Positions 1 to 9,503 of a stretch of 64,000 bases of DNA are shown one piece after another. The DNA lies in the NCBI GenBank assembly GCA_038131795.1, contig JAYPQE010000003.1, positions 1,426,001-1,490,000 of the forward strand, in the 5' to 3' direction. The stretch comes from Eutrophobius brisbanensis (GTDB taxonomy: Bacteria; Pseudomonadota; Gammaproteobacteria; Eutrophobiales; Eutrophobiaceae). A program made the position numbers and the translations under genes. Under the pieces are notes generated by a model. The model was given only the letters and a program-made list of their open reading frames with translations, was not told where the DNA came from and did no database searches. The first letter of the stretch is position 1, and each line of letters opens with the position of its first letter.

Positions 1-1521
1 CAACCCGCCACCGGTGGATACCAGTGACATAAGCCCGGCCCGTTGTTCATAACGCCACAGGGTCTCGCCCGTTTCCACGGACACCGCTTCGATGCGGCCC
101 ACCTTGCCATTGGCGGTGGGGGCGATCATCTTTTCATAATTTACCCCGCTGAAGATTTGGTTTTCCCAGTCCTGCAAAGCAGTCAATGTTGAATTCATAC
201 ATAGATTATTGAGCGGTTCATAGATGGCATTGGTGAGGGGACTATATGTACTGGATGGCCAGTTCCTGCCACCGTGCACAGTTGGACAGACGAACTGGGT
301 TTCACCTACCCTTATGTTGCGTATGGCCTTGTTTTCAATGGGGCGGCCGGTGTCCACATCGACACCAATATAGACATTCTGCTGCACGGTTGGACGTGCC
401 CACAGGAACTCTCCGGTATTGCGATCCAGGGTCCACACCAGGCCGGTCTTGCCGGGAATGCCGGTGATCACCTGGCGCCGTTCACCGGGCCTGACCCTGG
501 GGTTGATCCAGGGGACATGCTCCGGATCCGGACTTACAACGGTATCTACTAGAATGCGTTCAAAAGGATGATCCAGATCGAATTCATCCTTGGGATGGTG
601 CTGGAAGTACCACTCTATCTGTCCCGTGTCCGGGTCCAGTGCCAGGGTGGAATTGGTATATAACTGATCACCTTCCTCGGTGCCCTGCAGGATAGTCGGA
701 TAGGGACGGGAAGACGATGTGCCCCAGATGATGCGGTCCTGATCTACATCATAGCCACCGGCCAGCCAGGCCGAGGCGGCCATGCGCTGGGCATAGGGGA
801 CACCGTCCCAGGTCTCATCAGCGGCCTCCTCCGGTTTGGCGATGACGTTCCGTCGCCAGAGGATCTCACCGGTGATGGCATCCAGGGCAGTGATCCCGCA
901 ATCCGCCGGGGCCTTCTCCCCCGCCAGGTTGGCGGGCATACAGCTTTGTCCGGCCACCACGATGCCTCTCACCACGATGGGACCAGAGGAGTTGGTGGCC
1001 CCGTCCTTGTAATCCCGCATCTCGGTGTCCCACACCAGTTCCCCGGTACGGGCATTGATGGCGATGACATGGGCATCACCGGTGGAGTGATAAATCATGT
1101 CCTTGTAGATAGCGATGTTACGCGAGGTATTGCCCACGAAGTGTGAGTCTTCGGGGAGTTCACGCCTGAATTCCCAGATCACATCACCGGTGGCGGCATC
1201 CAGTGCCCAGAGTTCTTCACCCCCAGGTTGGGACAGGTACATGACGCCATCATATATTAAAGGTGTCGCCGCCTGGCCGCCGGCCTCCATGGCCCGGGCC
1301 CAGGCCAGCTGCAGTGCACCGACATTGTCCGGGTTGATCTGGTCCAGTGGACTGTAACTCCAGGCCTCATAGTTCCGGTGCCACATGGGCCAGTCCGCCG
1401 GGTCCGGGTTACGCAGGTCTTCATCTTCCACCGGTGTGAACCCACCATTGTTGGACTGGGCCATGACCGGCAAGACAGTCATCAAAAGAAGACTAAAGAT
1501 TAATGTTACTATTGGTTTCAT
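1..1521 (-). CDS. PQQ-type beta-propeller dehydrogenase, copy 1 (3' end outside window)
   Basis: The frame is open from the ATG at 1521 down to base 1 with no stop, giving 507 codons of a protein that continues past the window edge. It has a signal peptide (hydrophobic core LIFSLLLMTVLPVMAQ) and repeated propeller motifs of the type ALDxxTGxxxW. It aligns without indels to the complete copy at 1559-3319 at a constant offset of 1798 bp. The family (methanol/ethanol/glucose quinoproteins) oxidises alcohols or sugars in the periplasm using PQQ and passes electrons to cytochrome c or quinone. The putative catalytic Asp lies in the motif DEFDLDHP. It sits 37 bp downstream of copy 2, presumably in the same transcript. 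Substrate is unknown. Confidence 0.9.
   Translation of the reverse strand, partial: MKPIVTLIFSLLLMTVLPVMAQSNNGGFTPVEDEDLRNPDPADWPMWHRNYEAWSYSPLDQINPDNVGALQLAWARAMEAGGQAATPLIYDGVMYLSQPGGEELWALDAATGDVIWEFRRELPEDSHFVGNTSRNIAIYKDMIYHSTGDAHVIAINARTGELVWDTEMRDYKDGATNSSGPIVVRGIVVAGQSCMPANLAGEKAPADCGITALDAITGEILWRRNVIAKPEEAADETWDGVPYAQRMAASAWLAGGYDVDQDRIIWGTSSSRPYPTILQGTEEGDQLYTNSTLALDPDTGQIEWYFQHHPKDEFDLDHPFERILVDTVVSPDPEHVPWINPRVRPGERRQVITGIPGKTGLVWTLDRNTGEFLWARPTVQQNVYIGVDVDTGRPIENKAIRNIRVGETQFVCPTVHGGRNWPSSTYSPLTNAIYEPLNNLCMNSTLTALQDWENQIFSGVNYEKMIAPTANGKVGRIEAVSVETGETLWRYEQRAGLMSLVSTGGGL
629..1512. repeat. Near-identical direct repeat, member 1 (gene-conversion-like tract)
   Basis: Bases 629-1512 match 2427-3310 at an offset of 1798 with only two mismatches that I could find (1049 C/T and 1405 C/G). 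Outside the tract, toward base 1, the two genes differ every few codons, and beyond the start codons the sequences are unrelated. Confidence 0.9.
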
Positions 1522-1558
1522 TATTGATATCCAGTTTATACATTTAAATGTGACTACA

Positions 1559-3319
1559 TCACGGCAATGCAAATACGAAAATCGTATTGCTGCCTGAATC
1601 GGATTTGATCTCCGGGGTGAGCAGATTGGTATTCATCACGTTTCCGCCACCCACTGCCACGGCCACATATTGTCTTCCATCAACTGCATAACTCACCGGG
1701 TAACCGGTAACAGGACCACTGAGGATGGTCTCCCATACCACCTCGCCGGTGTGTTGATTAAGTGCCTTGAAGCGGCGATTGGTATCACCAACGAAGATGA
1801 GTCCTCCGCCTGTCGCTACCAGGGCCATGAGCCCGGCCCGCTGTTCATAACGCCACAGGGTCTCGCCCGTTTCCACGGACACCGCTTCGATGCGGCCCAC
1901 CTTGCCATTGGCGGTAGGGGCGATCATCATGTCGTAGTTTACCCCACTGAATACCGGGTTATCCCAATCCTGTAGCGCTGTTAATGTTGAGTTCATACAC
2001 ATATTGGCCAGTGGTTCGTAGATGGCGTTGGTCAATGGGCTGTAGGCACCTGATGGCCAGTTTTTACCGCCACTGGCAGTGGGACAAACAAATTGGGTTT
2101 CACCTACCCTTATGTTGCGTATGGCCTTGTTTTCAACGGGGCGGCCGGTGTCCACATCAATATCCAGATAGACATTCTGCTGTACGGTTGGACGTGCCCA
2201 CAGGAACTCGCCGGTGTTGCGGTCCAGAGTCCAGATGATCCCCGTCTTGCCCGGGATGCCGGTGATCACCTGGCGCCGTTCACCAGGCCTGACCCTGGGG
2301 CTGATCCAGGCTACATGCTGCGGGTCGGGGCTCACAACGGTATCAACAAGTATACGTGCGTAGGGATGATCCAGGTCGAATTCATCTTTGGGGTGGTGCT
2401 GGAAGTACCAATCCATCTGTCCCGTATCCGGGTCCAGTGCCAGGGTGGAATTGGTATATAACTGATCACCTTCCTCGGTGCCCTGCAGGATAGTCGGATA
2501 GGGACGGGAAGACGATGTGCCCCAGATGATGCGGTCCTGATCTACATCATAGCCACCGGCCAGCCAGGCCGAGGCGGCCATGCGCTGGGCATAGGGGACA
2601 CCGTCCCAGGTCTCATCAGCGGCCTCCTCCGGTTTGGCGATGACGTTCCGTCGCCAGAGGATCTCACCGGTGATGGCATCCAGGGCAGTGATCCCGCAAT
2701 CCGCCGGGGCCTTCTCCCCCGCCAGGTTGGCGGGCATACAGCTTTGTCCGGCCACCACGATGCCTCTCACCACGATGGGACCAGAGGAGTTGGTGGCCCC
2801 GTCCTTGTAATCCCGCATCTCGGTGTCCCACACCAGTTCCCCGGTATGGGCATTGATGGCGATGACATGGGCATCACCGGTGGAGTGATAAATCATGTCC
2901 TTGTAGATAGCGATGTTACGCGAGGTATTGCCCACGAAGTGTGAGTCTTCGGGGAGTTCACGCCTGAATTCCCAGATCACATCACCGGTGGCGGCATCCA
3001 GTGCCCAGAGTTCTTCACCCCCAGGTTGGGACAGGTACATGACGCCATCATATATTAAAGGTGTCGCCGCCTGGCCGCCGGCCTCCATGGCCCGGGCCCA
3101 GGCCAGCTGCAGTGCACCGACATTGTCCGGGTTGATCTGGTCCAGTGGACTGTAACTCCAGGCCTCATAGTTCCGGTGCCACATGGGCCAGTCCGCCGGG
3201 TCGGGGTTACGCAGGTCTTCATCTTCCACCGGTGTGAACCCACCATTGTTGGACTGGGCCATGACCGGCAAGACAGTCATCAAAAGAAGACTAAAGATTA
3301 ATGTTACTATCGTTTTCAT
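1559..3319 (-). CDS. PQQ-type beta-propeller dehydrogenase, copy 2
   Basis: This 586-aa protein begins with a Sec signal peptide (MKTIVTLIFSLLLMTVLPVMA) followed by a full PQQ propeller with repeated W-motifs such as ALDAATGDVIWEF and SVETGETLWRYEQ. Length fits single-domain PQQ dehydrogenases without a fused cytochrome domain, so a separate electron acceptor is expected. The segment TNSTLALDPDTGQ...KDEFDLDHP corresponds to the region carrying the catalytic Asp; here it reads D-L-D. The place of the metal-binding Asn of methanol/ethanol dehydrogenases reads WGTSSSRPY, so Ser replaces it. The N-terminal half is almost identical in DNA to copy 1. Family confident, substrate not. Confidence 0.93.
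   Translation of the reverse strand: MKTIVTLIFSLLLMTVLPVMAQSNNGGFTPVEDEDLRNPDPADWPMWHRNYEAWSYSPLDQINPDNVGALQLAWARAMEAGGQAATPLIYDGVMYLSQPGGEELWALDAATGDVIWEFRRELPEDSHFVGNTSRNIAIYKDMIYHSTGDAHVIAINAHTGELVWDTEMRDYKDGATNSSGPIVVRGIVVAGQSCMPANLAGEKAPADCGITALDAITGEILWRRNVIAKPEEAADETWDGVPYAQRMAASAWLAGGYDVDQDRIIWGTSSSRPYPTILQGTEEGDQLYTNSTLALDPDTGQMDWYFQHHPKDEFDLDHPYARILVDTVVSPDPQHVAWISPRVRPGERRQVITGIPGKTGIIWTLDRNTGEFLWARPTVQQNVYLDIDVDTGRPVENKAIRNIRVGETQFVCPTASGGKNWPSGAYSPLTNAIYEPLANMCMNSTLTALQDWDNPVFSGVNYDMMIAPTANGKVGRIEAVSVETGETLWRYEQRAGLMALVATGGGLIFVGDTNRRFKALNQHTGEVVWETILSGPVTGYPVSYAVDGRQYVAVAVGGGNVMNTNLLTPEIKSDSGSNTIFVFALP
2427..3310. repeat. Near-identical direct repeat, member 2
   Basis: Partner of 629-1512. 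It covers the 5' half of the second PQQ dehydrogenase gene and stops seven bases short of its start codon. Confidence 0.9.
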
Positions 3320-3402
3320 TGTGTTTTTATCCCTCTTAATGTGTTAATTGTCAGATCAGTGTCTGCAAGCTTGACCCTGATTGCTTGATTCATTTGTATT
3401 TT

Positions 3403-3594
3403 TTATTTCGATGGTATGCATGCGTCACAAGACTCATATCCCCCCGGTCGTGATGGACAATCCATACACTTGGGCCAAGTACATCCAGTTGAGGCAAGAC
3501 ACATAATAAAAAATGTAACTACACAAATACGTAATATAACTTCTATATGGCGGACCTTATGGAAATCATGAAAATAATCTCTGTATATCTCCAT
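3403..3594 (-). CDS. Small Cys-rich membrane or lipoprotein-like protein
   Basis: A 63-aa ORF with a strong ribosome binding site (AGAGGA, six bases before the ATG) that starts 21 bp after the stop of the BenE-like gene on the same strand. The protein has one hydrophobic segment (VILRICVVTFFIMCLAST) followed by GC and a short tail with five further Cys in pairs (CTWPKCMDC ... SCDAC). The segment could be a membrane anchor or a poor lipobox. I do not recognise the family. Position and ribosome binding site make it more likely real than spurious, but its small size keeps confidence moderate. Confidence 0.5.
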   Translation of the reverse strand: MEIYRDYFHDFHKVRHIEVILRICVVTFFIMCLASTGCTWPKCMDCPSRPGGYESCDACIPSK

Positions 3595-3615
3595 CAGATT
3601 CCTCTCATTTCAGTA

Positions 3616-4842
3616 TCAACTGTCGACAGAAAAATCGCCACGCTCCAGTAACCATGAGATTACCAACCCAGCCACCAACCCCCAGAAGGCTGCGCCAATA
3701 TTTAACATGGGCAGATCGGCCACTGTCACAAGGAACGTAACCAGGGCACCCAGGGTAAACCGGCCACCAAAGCAAGTTGTGAATGATGCCTGCAGGATCT
3801 TCAGCATGGCCAGTCCCGCCAATGTGGCAACAAAAGCCGGGGGGGCATCCAATAAGAAACGGGTAAAGGTTGGTGCCAACAGGCCAAAGACAAGGGCGAG
3901 TACGCCAACAAACACACCAGCCGTATAGTGCCGCGCATTTTCGCCGGAACTGGTAACGATGGCATTGGTGGGACCGGTCAGGCAGGATGAGACTCCACCG
4001 ACTGCTGCGGCAAACAGACTGCCTATACCGCAGGCAGCAGTAATGGCATTGACTGGTGGTTTATGATCCACGGCCCGCAATACAGCGATACCCTGGCCAT
4101 TCTGTACCACCAGTACAGTGATGGCCAGTGGTACCACCAGTTCAATGGCTGCAGCCAGTGACCAGTCAGGAGTCTGCAATACAGGCTGAATGACCTCAAG
4201 GCTTTGAAAAGTGGCAGCATCAAAACGGTCACCGAACAAGGCCACAGCGGCACCCATAAGCAATGCACCGATCAAAGGTGGCATATAACGTGCCAGTCCC
4301 GGAAATACAGACAGCACTATCCAGGTCACCACCATGGGCCCTGCAATGATCAGGTCTTCATGTAATGCCCGCACAAGACCCAGACCAAACCGCAGGAACA
4401 CACCGGCTACCATGCCCATGACGATGGGCATGGGCACTGCGGCCATTGCCCGCCTAACCCAACCAGTAATACTCAACAGGAACATTAACAGTCCCGTGAG
4501 ATAGAAGGCACCTACTACTTCAGCAAAAGAAAGGTGCGTGAGTGATGGACCTACCAGTACGGTACCGGGGATGGTCCAGAAAAATACCAGGGGCTGGCGG
4601 TAGAACCAGCAAAAGAAAATTGAAATGAGCCCATTGACAAAGAACACACCAAATACCCAGGAAGCAATCTCTGCTTCAGACAGTCCGCCTCGGCTACCGA
4701 CAGAGAGAATGATGGCGACGGGCGCGGTAACGGCAAATAACCAACCGATAAACCCATTGGCAGCATATGTTGGTCCGAATTCGTCCCATAATTCACGCAG
4801 GGATGGACGCGTACCATCCGGTCTTTCAAGTGATGATATCAA
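3616..4842 (-). CDS. BenE-family benzoate/H+ symporter-like permease
   Basis: A 408-aa polytopic membrane protein with about 12 hydrophobic segments. It has the BenE-family pattern, including an N-terminal stretch FIGWLFAVTAPVAIILSVG, a central PMPIVMGMVAGVFLRFGLGL and a C-terminal PALNIG-like MLNIGAAFWGLVAGLVISW. BenE proteins import benzoate or related carboxylates with protons across the inner membrane. The called start is TTG at 4842 with only a weak ribosome binding site; no in-frame ATG lies nearby. It is followed by the small Cys-rich gene. Substrate inference is weak because no benzoate-degradation genes are adjacent. Confidence 0.85.
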   Translation of the reverse strand: MISSLERPDGTRPSLRELWDEFGPTYAANGFIGWLFAVTAPVAIILSVGSRGGLSEAEIASWVFGVFFVNGLISIFFCWFYRQPLVFFWTIPGTVLVGPSLTHLSFAEVVGAFYLTGLLMFLLSITGWVRRAMAAVPMPIVMGMVAGVFLRFGLGLVRALHEDLIIAGPMVVTWIVLSVFPGLARYMPPLIGALLMGAAVALFGDRFDAATFQSLEVIQPVLQTPDWSLAAAIELVVPLAITVLVVQNGQGIAVLRAVDHKPPVNAITAACGIGSLFAAAVGGVSSCLTGPTNAIVTSSGENARHYTAGVFVGVLALVFGLLAPTFTRFLLDAPPAFVATLAGLAMLKILQASFTTCFGGRFTLGALVTFLVTVADLPMLNIGAAFWGLVAGLVISWLLERGDFSVDS

Positions 4843-5239
4843 AACTAGATTTCTCGTTTCATATTACAAAGAATGGTTAGACTGACCTGGAATTTTTTTA
4901 TGAGTATAAGAATATTCATTGTCAGAGTAAAAATATTATGGCGGAAAATATCGGTATTCATCCGTCTCACAATGGATGTGCAATATACTGCTCACTTTTG
5001 TTTATTAATTACCACTGATTGCGCCAACTGTACCTATAAACTAACTACGAGATTTTTATATTCTCACTGATCCTGGTTAGTTGTAATTTATATTTATTTC
5101 TCTTAGTTATTGAAAAAATAATAAATACTACTCAAAATCGGTTTCATATAGCTATGGTATGGGTCAAGCACATTTTAAGGGCCCCTTTCCTATTTAATCT
5201 GTTTTTAAAAACAATAACACTCAGAGCATAAAAATTATA
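4843..5239. other. Divergent intergenic region
   Basis: About 400 bp of AT-rich sequence between the minus-strand permease and the plus-strand MFS transporter. It must hold both promoters, but I see no convincing sigma-70 pair or operator, and the short ORF at 4873-5070 has no family resemblance. Confidence 0.4.
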
Positions 5240-6520
5240 ATGAACGAAACACAATACACTGCAACGGAACGTAAGCTGGTTGTTTTCTTTGCCTTCCTTG
5301 GTACGCTTTTTGATGGTGCAGACTTTTTCATTTTTACTTATTTTCTTGCCCCCCTGGCCGAATATTTTGAAACCTCTGTCGTCAACATTACGGTCATTCA
5401 GGCAACCAGTTACCTTGCAGGGATAATCGGTGGGATACTCTTCGGGATAATTGCTGACCGCAAAGGCAGGCGACTGGGACTTGCGCTAACCGTCGCAACC
5501 TATAGTATCTTCACACTTTTAAGCGGATTTGCTTCCAGTTTTTCTGAATTACTTGCAATGCGGATTATCGCCGGAATTGGTATTGGTGGAGAGTCCGGAA
5601 TAGCCTTCGCTTACCTGAACGAAGTTTATCATGCAAAGAATAACCGTCGTGGCCTGTTTAATGGCGCTTTGCAATCCATGTTTGTATTTGGCGCCCTCAT
5701 CGCTGCCTGGTTATATGGTTTTACATCGGAACATTATGGTGTGGAGGCCTGGCGCTGGGCCTTCCGCTATCTTGGTATAGTCGCAATCCTCGCAGTATTT
5801 ATCCGAATGTTTATGCCGGAATCCAAACTGTGGCTTGCCAGTCGACAAAAGTTGCTTGATGAAAACAAGGAAAGTTCGGTTCCCCTTGTGGAAATCTTTA
5901 AAGGTGCATTAGGTGGAATAACGTTAAAGACAACATTATTAATGACGTTTGCCTTTTATGGCGCTTATGGAATCATCACGTTTGCACCTACCATGTGGAC
6001 AACGGCCTATGAACTCCCCTCTGCAACAGTGGCACAGCTTGGCTATGTTGGTAGTATCCTGGCTGTGATTGCGTACTTAGGCAGTGGCTGGTTATCTGAC
6101 ATCATCGGCAGAAAGAATACCTTTACCTTGACTGCACTGATAGGGACGATTGGATATTTATTATTTCTGATTGTTGGCCCCATCCTTAAGATGCCGGTAA
6201 CAGTAACGTCCATCTGGGTATCACTGCCATTTTTATGTTTCGTTTTTATGCAACTTGGTTATGGGTATTTCGGTGTCCAGGGTGTGTGGTTATCAGAACT
6301 GTATCCCACCCGTGTCAGGTCTACCGCACTAAATTTTGTGTATTATCTTGGCAGGGCAATTGGCGCAGGCATAGCGCCGCTACTTGGTCTGTCGATAGCA
6401 ACATCTATGGGCTATGATATCAGAATGGCAGTCGCTTTGGCCTTCATTGGTACGGGCGGGACCATCATCTTTTCCAGGATGCTTAAAGAGACAAAGGGCC
6501 TGGATATCCAGGCAGATTAA
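5240..6520 (+). CDS. MFS carboxylate-type transporter
   Basis: A 426-aa major facilitator with 12 predicted membrane segments. The first segment DGADFFIFTYFLAPL and the loop 2-3 motif GIIADRKGRR are typical of MFS proton symporters for carboxylates (sialate/lactate or aromatic-acid type). A central loop around residues 195-215 separates the two halves. It lies 20 bp upstream of the cupin/SMP-30 gene, which is followed by an aldolase-family gene, so the three probably form an operon for uptake and breakdown of a lactone-forming or sugar-acid-like compound (inference). No strong ribosome binding site is visible. Confidence 0.85.
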   Translation: MNETQYTATERKLVVFFAFLGTLFDGADFFIFTYFLAPLAEYFETSVVNITVIQATSYLAGIIGGILFGIIADRKGRRLGLALTVATYSIFTLLSGFASSFSELLAMRIIAGIGIGGESGIAFAYLNEVYHAKNNRRGLFNGALQSMFVFGALIAAWLYGFTSEHYGVEAWRWAFRYLGIVAILAVFIRMFMPESKLWLASRQKLLDENKESSVPLVEIFKGALGGITLKTTLLMTFAFYGAYGIITFAPTMWTTAYELPSATVAQLGYVGSILAVIAYLGSGWLSDIIGRKNTFTLTALIGTIGYLLFLIVGPILKMPVTVTSIWVSLPFLCFVFMQLGYGYFGVQGVWLSELYPTRVRSTALNFVYYLGRAIGAGIAPLLGLSIATSMGYDIRMAVALAFIGTGGTIIFSRMLKETKGLDIQAD

Positions 6521-6540
6521 CCAACAATAAAGAGAGAATT

Positions 6541-8487
6541 ATGGAAAACCAATCACCAAAATTATCATTATTTACCCTACTGGTTACCTCTATGCTGATA
6601 CATGGATGCGGCTCGATCCAGCCCCAGGGCCAATCATCCACGATGGGACCAGGCTGGGAGCTGCTCAACAAACGAATCATTGAGGCAGAAAATGTCTCCA
6701 TGCGCGAGCGAGACGTACCACGAACAGGTATTCAGACCAATGTTGGTGAAGGTCAGGTTTCAAATCTATCGGATATTCTGCCTATCCAGCTGGCACCCGG
6801 TGTTGAGGCGAAGGCCTACTGGGGTGAAGGTAACCTATTGAGTTTTATCAGCATGGCACCTAACGCGGTAATGCCCAGGGAAACCATCATTGGGGAGCGT
6901 TTTCTGTTTGTTATGGAAGGACAAGTTAAGGAATTGGCCAACGGCGAATACATGACGATGGTCGGTGAGAAACGTGAGCCACCTAACGGTGTAAGTGCGC
7001 GTATGCCCAGGCGGGAATTTATCTACCTGGTAGATGGTGACGAATCCCATATTACAGCAGGTCCACAAGGCGCTGAGATCCTGCTCCTTTACGCACCAGT
7101 CCCCCGTGCCTATCTTGAACAGGCTGGTCTGGGGCATCAATATGAAGAGGTAGATCTTCAGGCCTTACCCCTGCCTCCCAATGTCGATTCCGGTGTGGTC
7201 TATGACCTTTACGACTTCCAGTACACCGTACTTGTGCCAGGCGCGAACGCCAGGTTTGTAAATGGCCGGGGCATGCAGATGAGCTGGTTAAGAATGAATC
7301 CCAATATTGAGTTTGGTTACCACACTCACCCAGAACAGCAACTAATGATCGCTCAGCGCGGCTGGCTTGATCAGTACATCCTCGCCCATACGGTACGCGT
7401 TAATGAGGGTGATATTTTAAACTTTCCTTATCAGATGACACATGGCGCCCTTCTTGGAACCTATGGCACCGATGCATTAGATGTCTTCTTTCCTCCCCGG
7501 ACCGACTACTATGCCGCAATGGAGAGGACTATATCCGCGTACCATGAGATCATCCCTGAAGATACCAAAGTACAGTTGGTGGTTGACGGTTCCGTTTCAG
7601 GTCCCGGCCTTAATTTTACCGAGGGGCCGGCCTGGCACAATGGCAAGCTCTATTTCTCAAACCTCTGGTTTGACCCTGCTTTTAATGGTGATGCATCACG
7701 AGGTGCCGTAGTTGAAATGGACCCCAACGGCAGTTATCGGTATATCAGCACGGGTATGCAAACCAATGGCATCATCCCTGCAGCCAACGGCAATCTAATC
7801 GTTGCAGACATGTTTGGACACCGGGTGATCGAAATGACGACAGCAGGTGAAGTGGTTGCTACCCTGGCCGACAGTTACGATGAATCGTATATCGATGGCC
7901 CCAATGACCTGGTCATGGATACCAGGGGCGGAATTTACTTTAGTGATCCACAATTCACTCCCAGTGCCAATAAAAACCAGCCAGGGCGGACCGTTTACTA
8001 TCGTAATCCTCAGGGTGAGGTCATCAGGCTATTGCCCTATGATGATTTTGCCATGCCTAACGGCATCATCCTCAGCCCCGACGGCAGGACCCTGTATATC
8101 AACAACACCTATGACAAAGAATCCTGGTGGAATGTCACCAGTGATAAGGAAAACTATGTCTGGGCCTATGATGTCAATCAAGACGGCACTATTAGCAATG
8201 GCCGTGCCTTTGCCGAACTGAAACTCACCGGTGATGTACTCAACAGGGAGGCCAGGACATCCGGTGCAGATGGCATGGCCATCGATACAGAAGGGAACCT
8301 GTATGTTGCCAGCTATGCCGGTGTACAGATCTTTAATGCCGAGGGAAATTTTAAAGGCATAGTGAATTTACCGACAGTCCCCGTTAACGTCACCTTTGGC
8401 GGTGCCGACAATAAGACACTCTACATCACTGCCTACGACAAGATATACCGTATCAAGACCAACAAGACCGGTTATCAACTGTACTAA
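6541..8487 (+). CDS. Cupin/SMP-30 gluconolactonase-like fusion lipoprotein
   Basis: A 648-aa protein. Residues 1-22 form a lipoprotein-type signal (SMLIHGC). Residues about 80-340 hold two cupin-like beta-barrels, the second with FGYHTHPEQQ and a later TH, giving plausible metal-binding His and Glu. Residues about 350-648 are an SMP-30/gluconolactonase six-bladed propeller with the expected metal ligands in FTEGPAW (Glu), AMPNGI (Asn) and SGADGMAID (Asp). SMP-30 lactonases hydrolyse sugar or other lactones with a divalent metal. Two families joined in one envelope protein is unusual. It lies between the MFS gene and the DHDPS-like gene. Confidence 0.85.
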   Translation: MENQSPKLSLFTLLVTSMLIHGCGSIQPQGQSSTMGPGWELLNKRIIEAENVSMRERDVPRTGIQTNVGEGQVSNLSDILPIQLAPGVEAKAYWGEGNLLSFISMAPNAVMPRETIIGERFLFVMEGQVKELANGEYMTMVGEKREPPNGVSARMPRREFIYLVDGDESHITAGPQGAEILLLYAPVPRAYLEQAGLGHQYEEVDLQALPLPPNVDSGVVYDLYDFQYTVLVPGANARFVNGRGMQMSWLRMNPNIEFGYHTHPEQQLMIAQRGWLDQYILAHTVRVNEGDILNFPYQMTHGALLGTYGTDALDVFFPPRTDYYAAMERTISAYHEIIPEDTKVQLVVDGSVSGPGLNFTEGPAWHNGKLYFSNLWFDPAFNGDASRGAVVEMDPNGSYRYISTGMQTNGIIPAANGNLIVADMFGHRVIEMTTAGEVVATLADSYDESYIDGPNDLVMDTRGGIYFSDPQFTPSANKNQPGRTVYYRNPQGEVIRLLPYDDFAMPNGIILSPDGRTLYINNTYDKESWWNVTSDKENYVWAYDVNQDGTISNGRAFAELKLTGDVLNREARTSGADGMAIDTEGNLYVASYAGVQIFNAEGNFKGIVNLPTVPVNVTFGGADNKTLYITAYDKIYRIKTNKTGYQLY

Positions 8488-8514
8488 CAACTAAATTACG
8501 ATGGAGGACATGTT

Positions 8515-9441
8515 GTGACAAGGGAACTGATGTTCAAGGGGGCAATACCGGCAAACCTGATGCCATTCAAGGATGACATGTCCATTGATGAGCCACAGTA
8601 CCGGCGACACCTGGAATGGCTTGCCAATGTGCCTAGTGTCGAGGCCATAGTCACCAATGGCCATGCGGCAGAAGTGACATCGCTAACCAAACAGGAGCAG
8701 CAGCGTGCATTGGCAATCGCAGCTGAAACAGTCGGTGATAAGGTCAAGCTGATTGCCGGTGTCACCTCTGAAAGCACAGCCGAAGCAGTAGAACTAGCCA
8801 GCAACGCAAAATCCGAAGGGGTTGATGGGATACTGGTTTTTCCACCTAACTTTTTTACCTGGGGCGCCAATTATCGCCCTGAAATGGCTTATCGTCATTT
8901 TGCTACGCTGGCAGAAAAAGTGGGTATTCCCATGGTGATATTTCAGTACCCGGTAGCCGATTGTGGATATAGTACAGAGGTCCTGTTGAAACTCATTGAA
9001 ATCGAGCAGGTTGTTGGCATTAAAGAATGGAGCCAGGACATTGTGGCCTTTGAACAAAACCTCAGGGCCATTCATTCTTCGGGGCGGCCTGTTGCCGTAT
9101 TGAGTGCTTATACCGCCTCCCTGTATGCAACATATACCCTCGGTGCCGATGGTTGTATCTCTGGCATGGGCAGTGTGGCGGCGGATATACAGGCCCGGCT
9201 GTTTACTGCTGTCCGGACAGGGGATGTCGAAACTGCTAAGACCTTAAACGATCAACACTGGGAGCTGTGCCAGATATTTTACGCGAATCCTTTCCTTGAT
9301 ATGCATAACCGCATGAAAGAGGCGCTGGTGATGCTGGACCGGCTTGATAGCTGTGTGGTCAGACCACCATTGCAGGAAGTCTCATCCACAGAACGAGAGC
9401 GCATCTATAATGGCCTGGTTAAGGCCGGGCTGCTTGATTAA
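8515..9441 (+). CDS. Dihydrodipicolinate synthase family aldolase/dehydratase
   Basis: A 308-aa (beta/alpha)8 protein of the DapA superfamily. The Schiff-base Lys is K170 in VVGIKEWSQD and the partner Tyr is Y145 in FQYP. The family includes pyruvate-dependent aldolases and keto-deoxy-sugar-acid dehydratases; the second loop (NGHAAEVTSL) differs from true DapA, so a catabolic role is likelier than lysine synthesis. The start is GTG at 8515, with GGAGG at 8503-8507 seven bases upstream; the nearby ATG at 8510 runs straight into a stop. It closes the MFS/lactonase operon. Confidence 0.88.
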   Translation: MTRELMFKGAIPANLMPFKDDMSIDEPQYRRHLEWLANVPSVEAIVTNGHAAEVTSLTKQEQQRALAIAAETVGDKVKLIAGVTSESTAEAVELASNAKSEGVDGILVFPPNFFTWGANYRPEMAYRHFATLAEKVGIPMVIFQYPVADCGYSTEVLLKLIEIEQVVGIKEWSQDIVAFEQNLRAIHSSGRPVAVLSAYTASLYATYTLGADGCISGMGSVAADIQARLFTAVRTGDVETAKTLNDQHWELCQIFYANPFLDMHNRMKEALVMLDRLDSCVVRPPLQEVSSTERERIYNGLVKAGLLD

Positions 9442-9503
9442 TAAAATCCGTAGTCTGTCTACCGAGGACGACTACCCTGATTTCTAATTATTTCAGTATT
9501 GTT

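Noticed and set aside
2744..3246. ORFs antisense to or out of frame with the PQQ dehydrogenase genes
   Set aside because: They are duplicated only because the host gene is duplicated, and none resembles a known protein.
4873..5070. 65-aa plus-strand ORF in the 4.8-5.2 kb gap
   Set aside because: No ribosome binding site, odd composition and no family resemblance.
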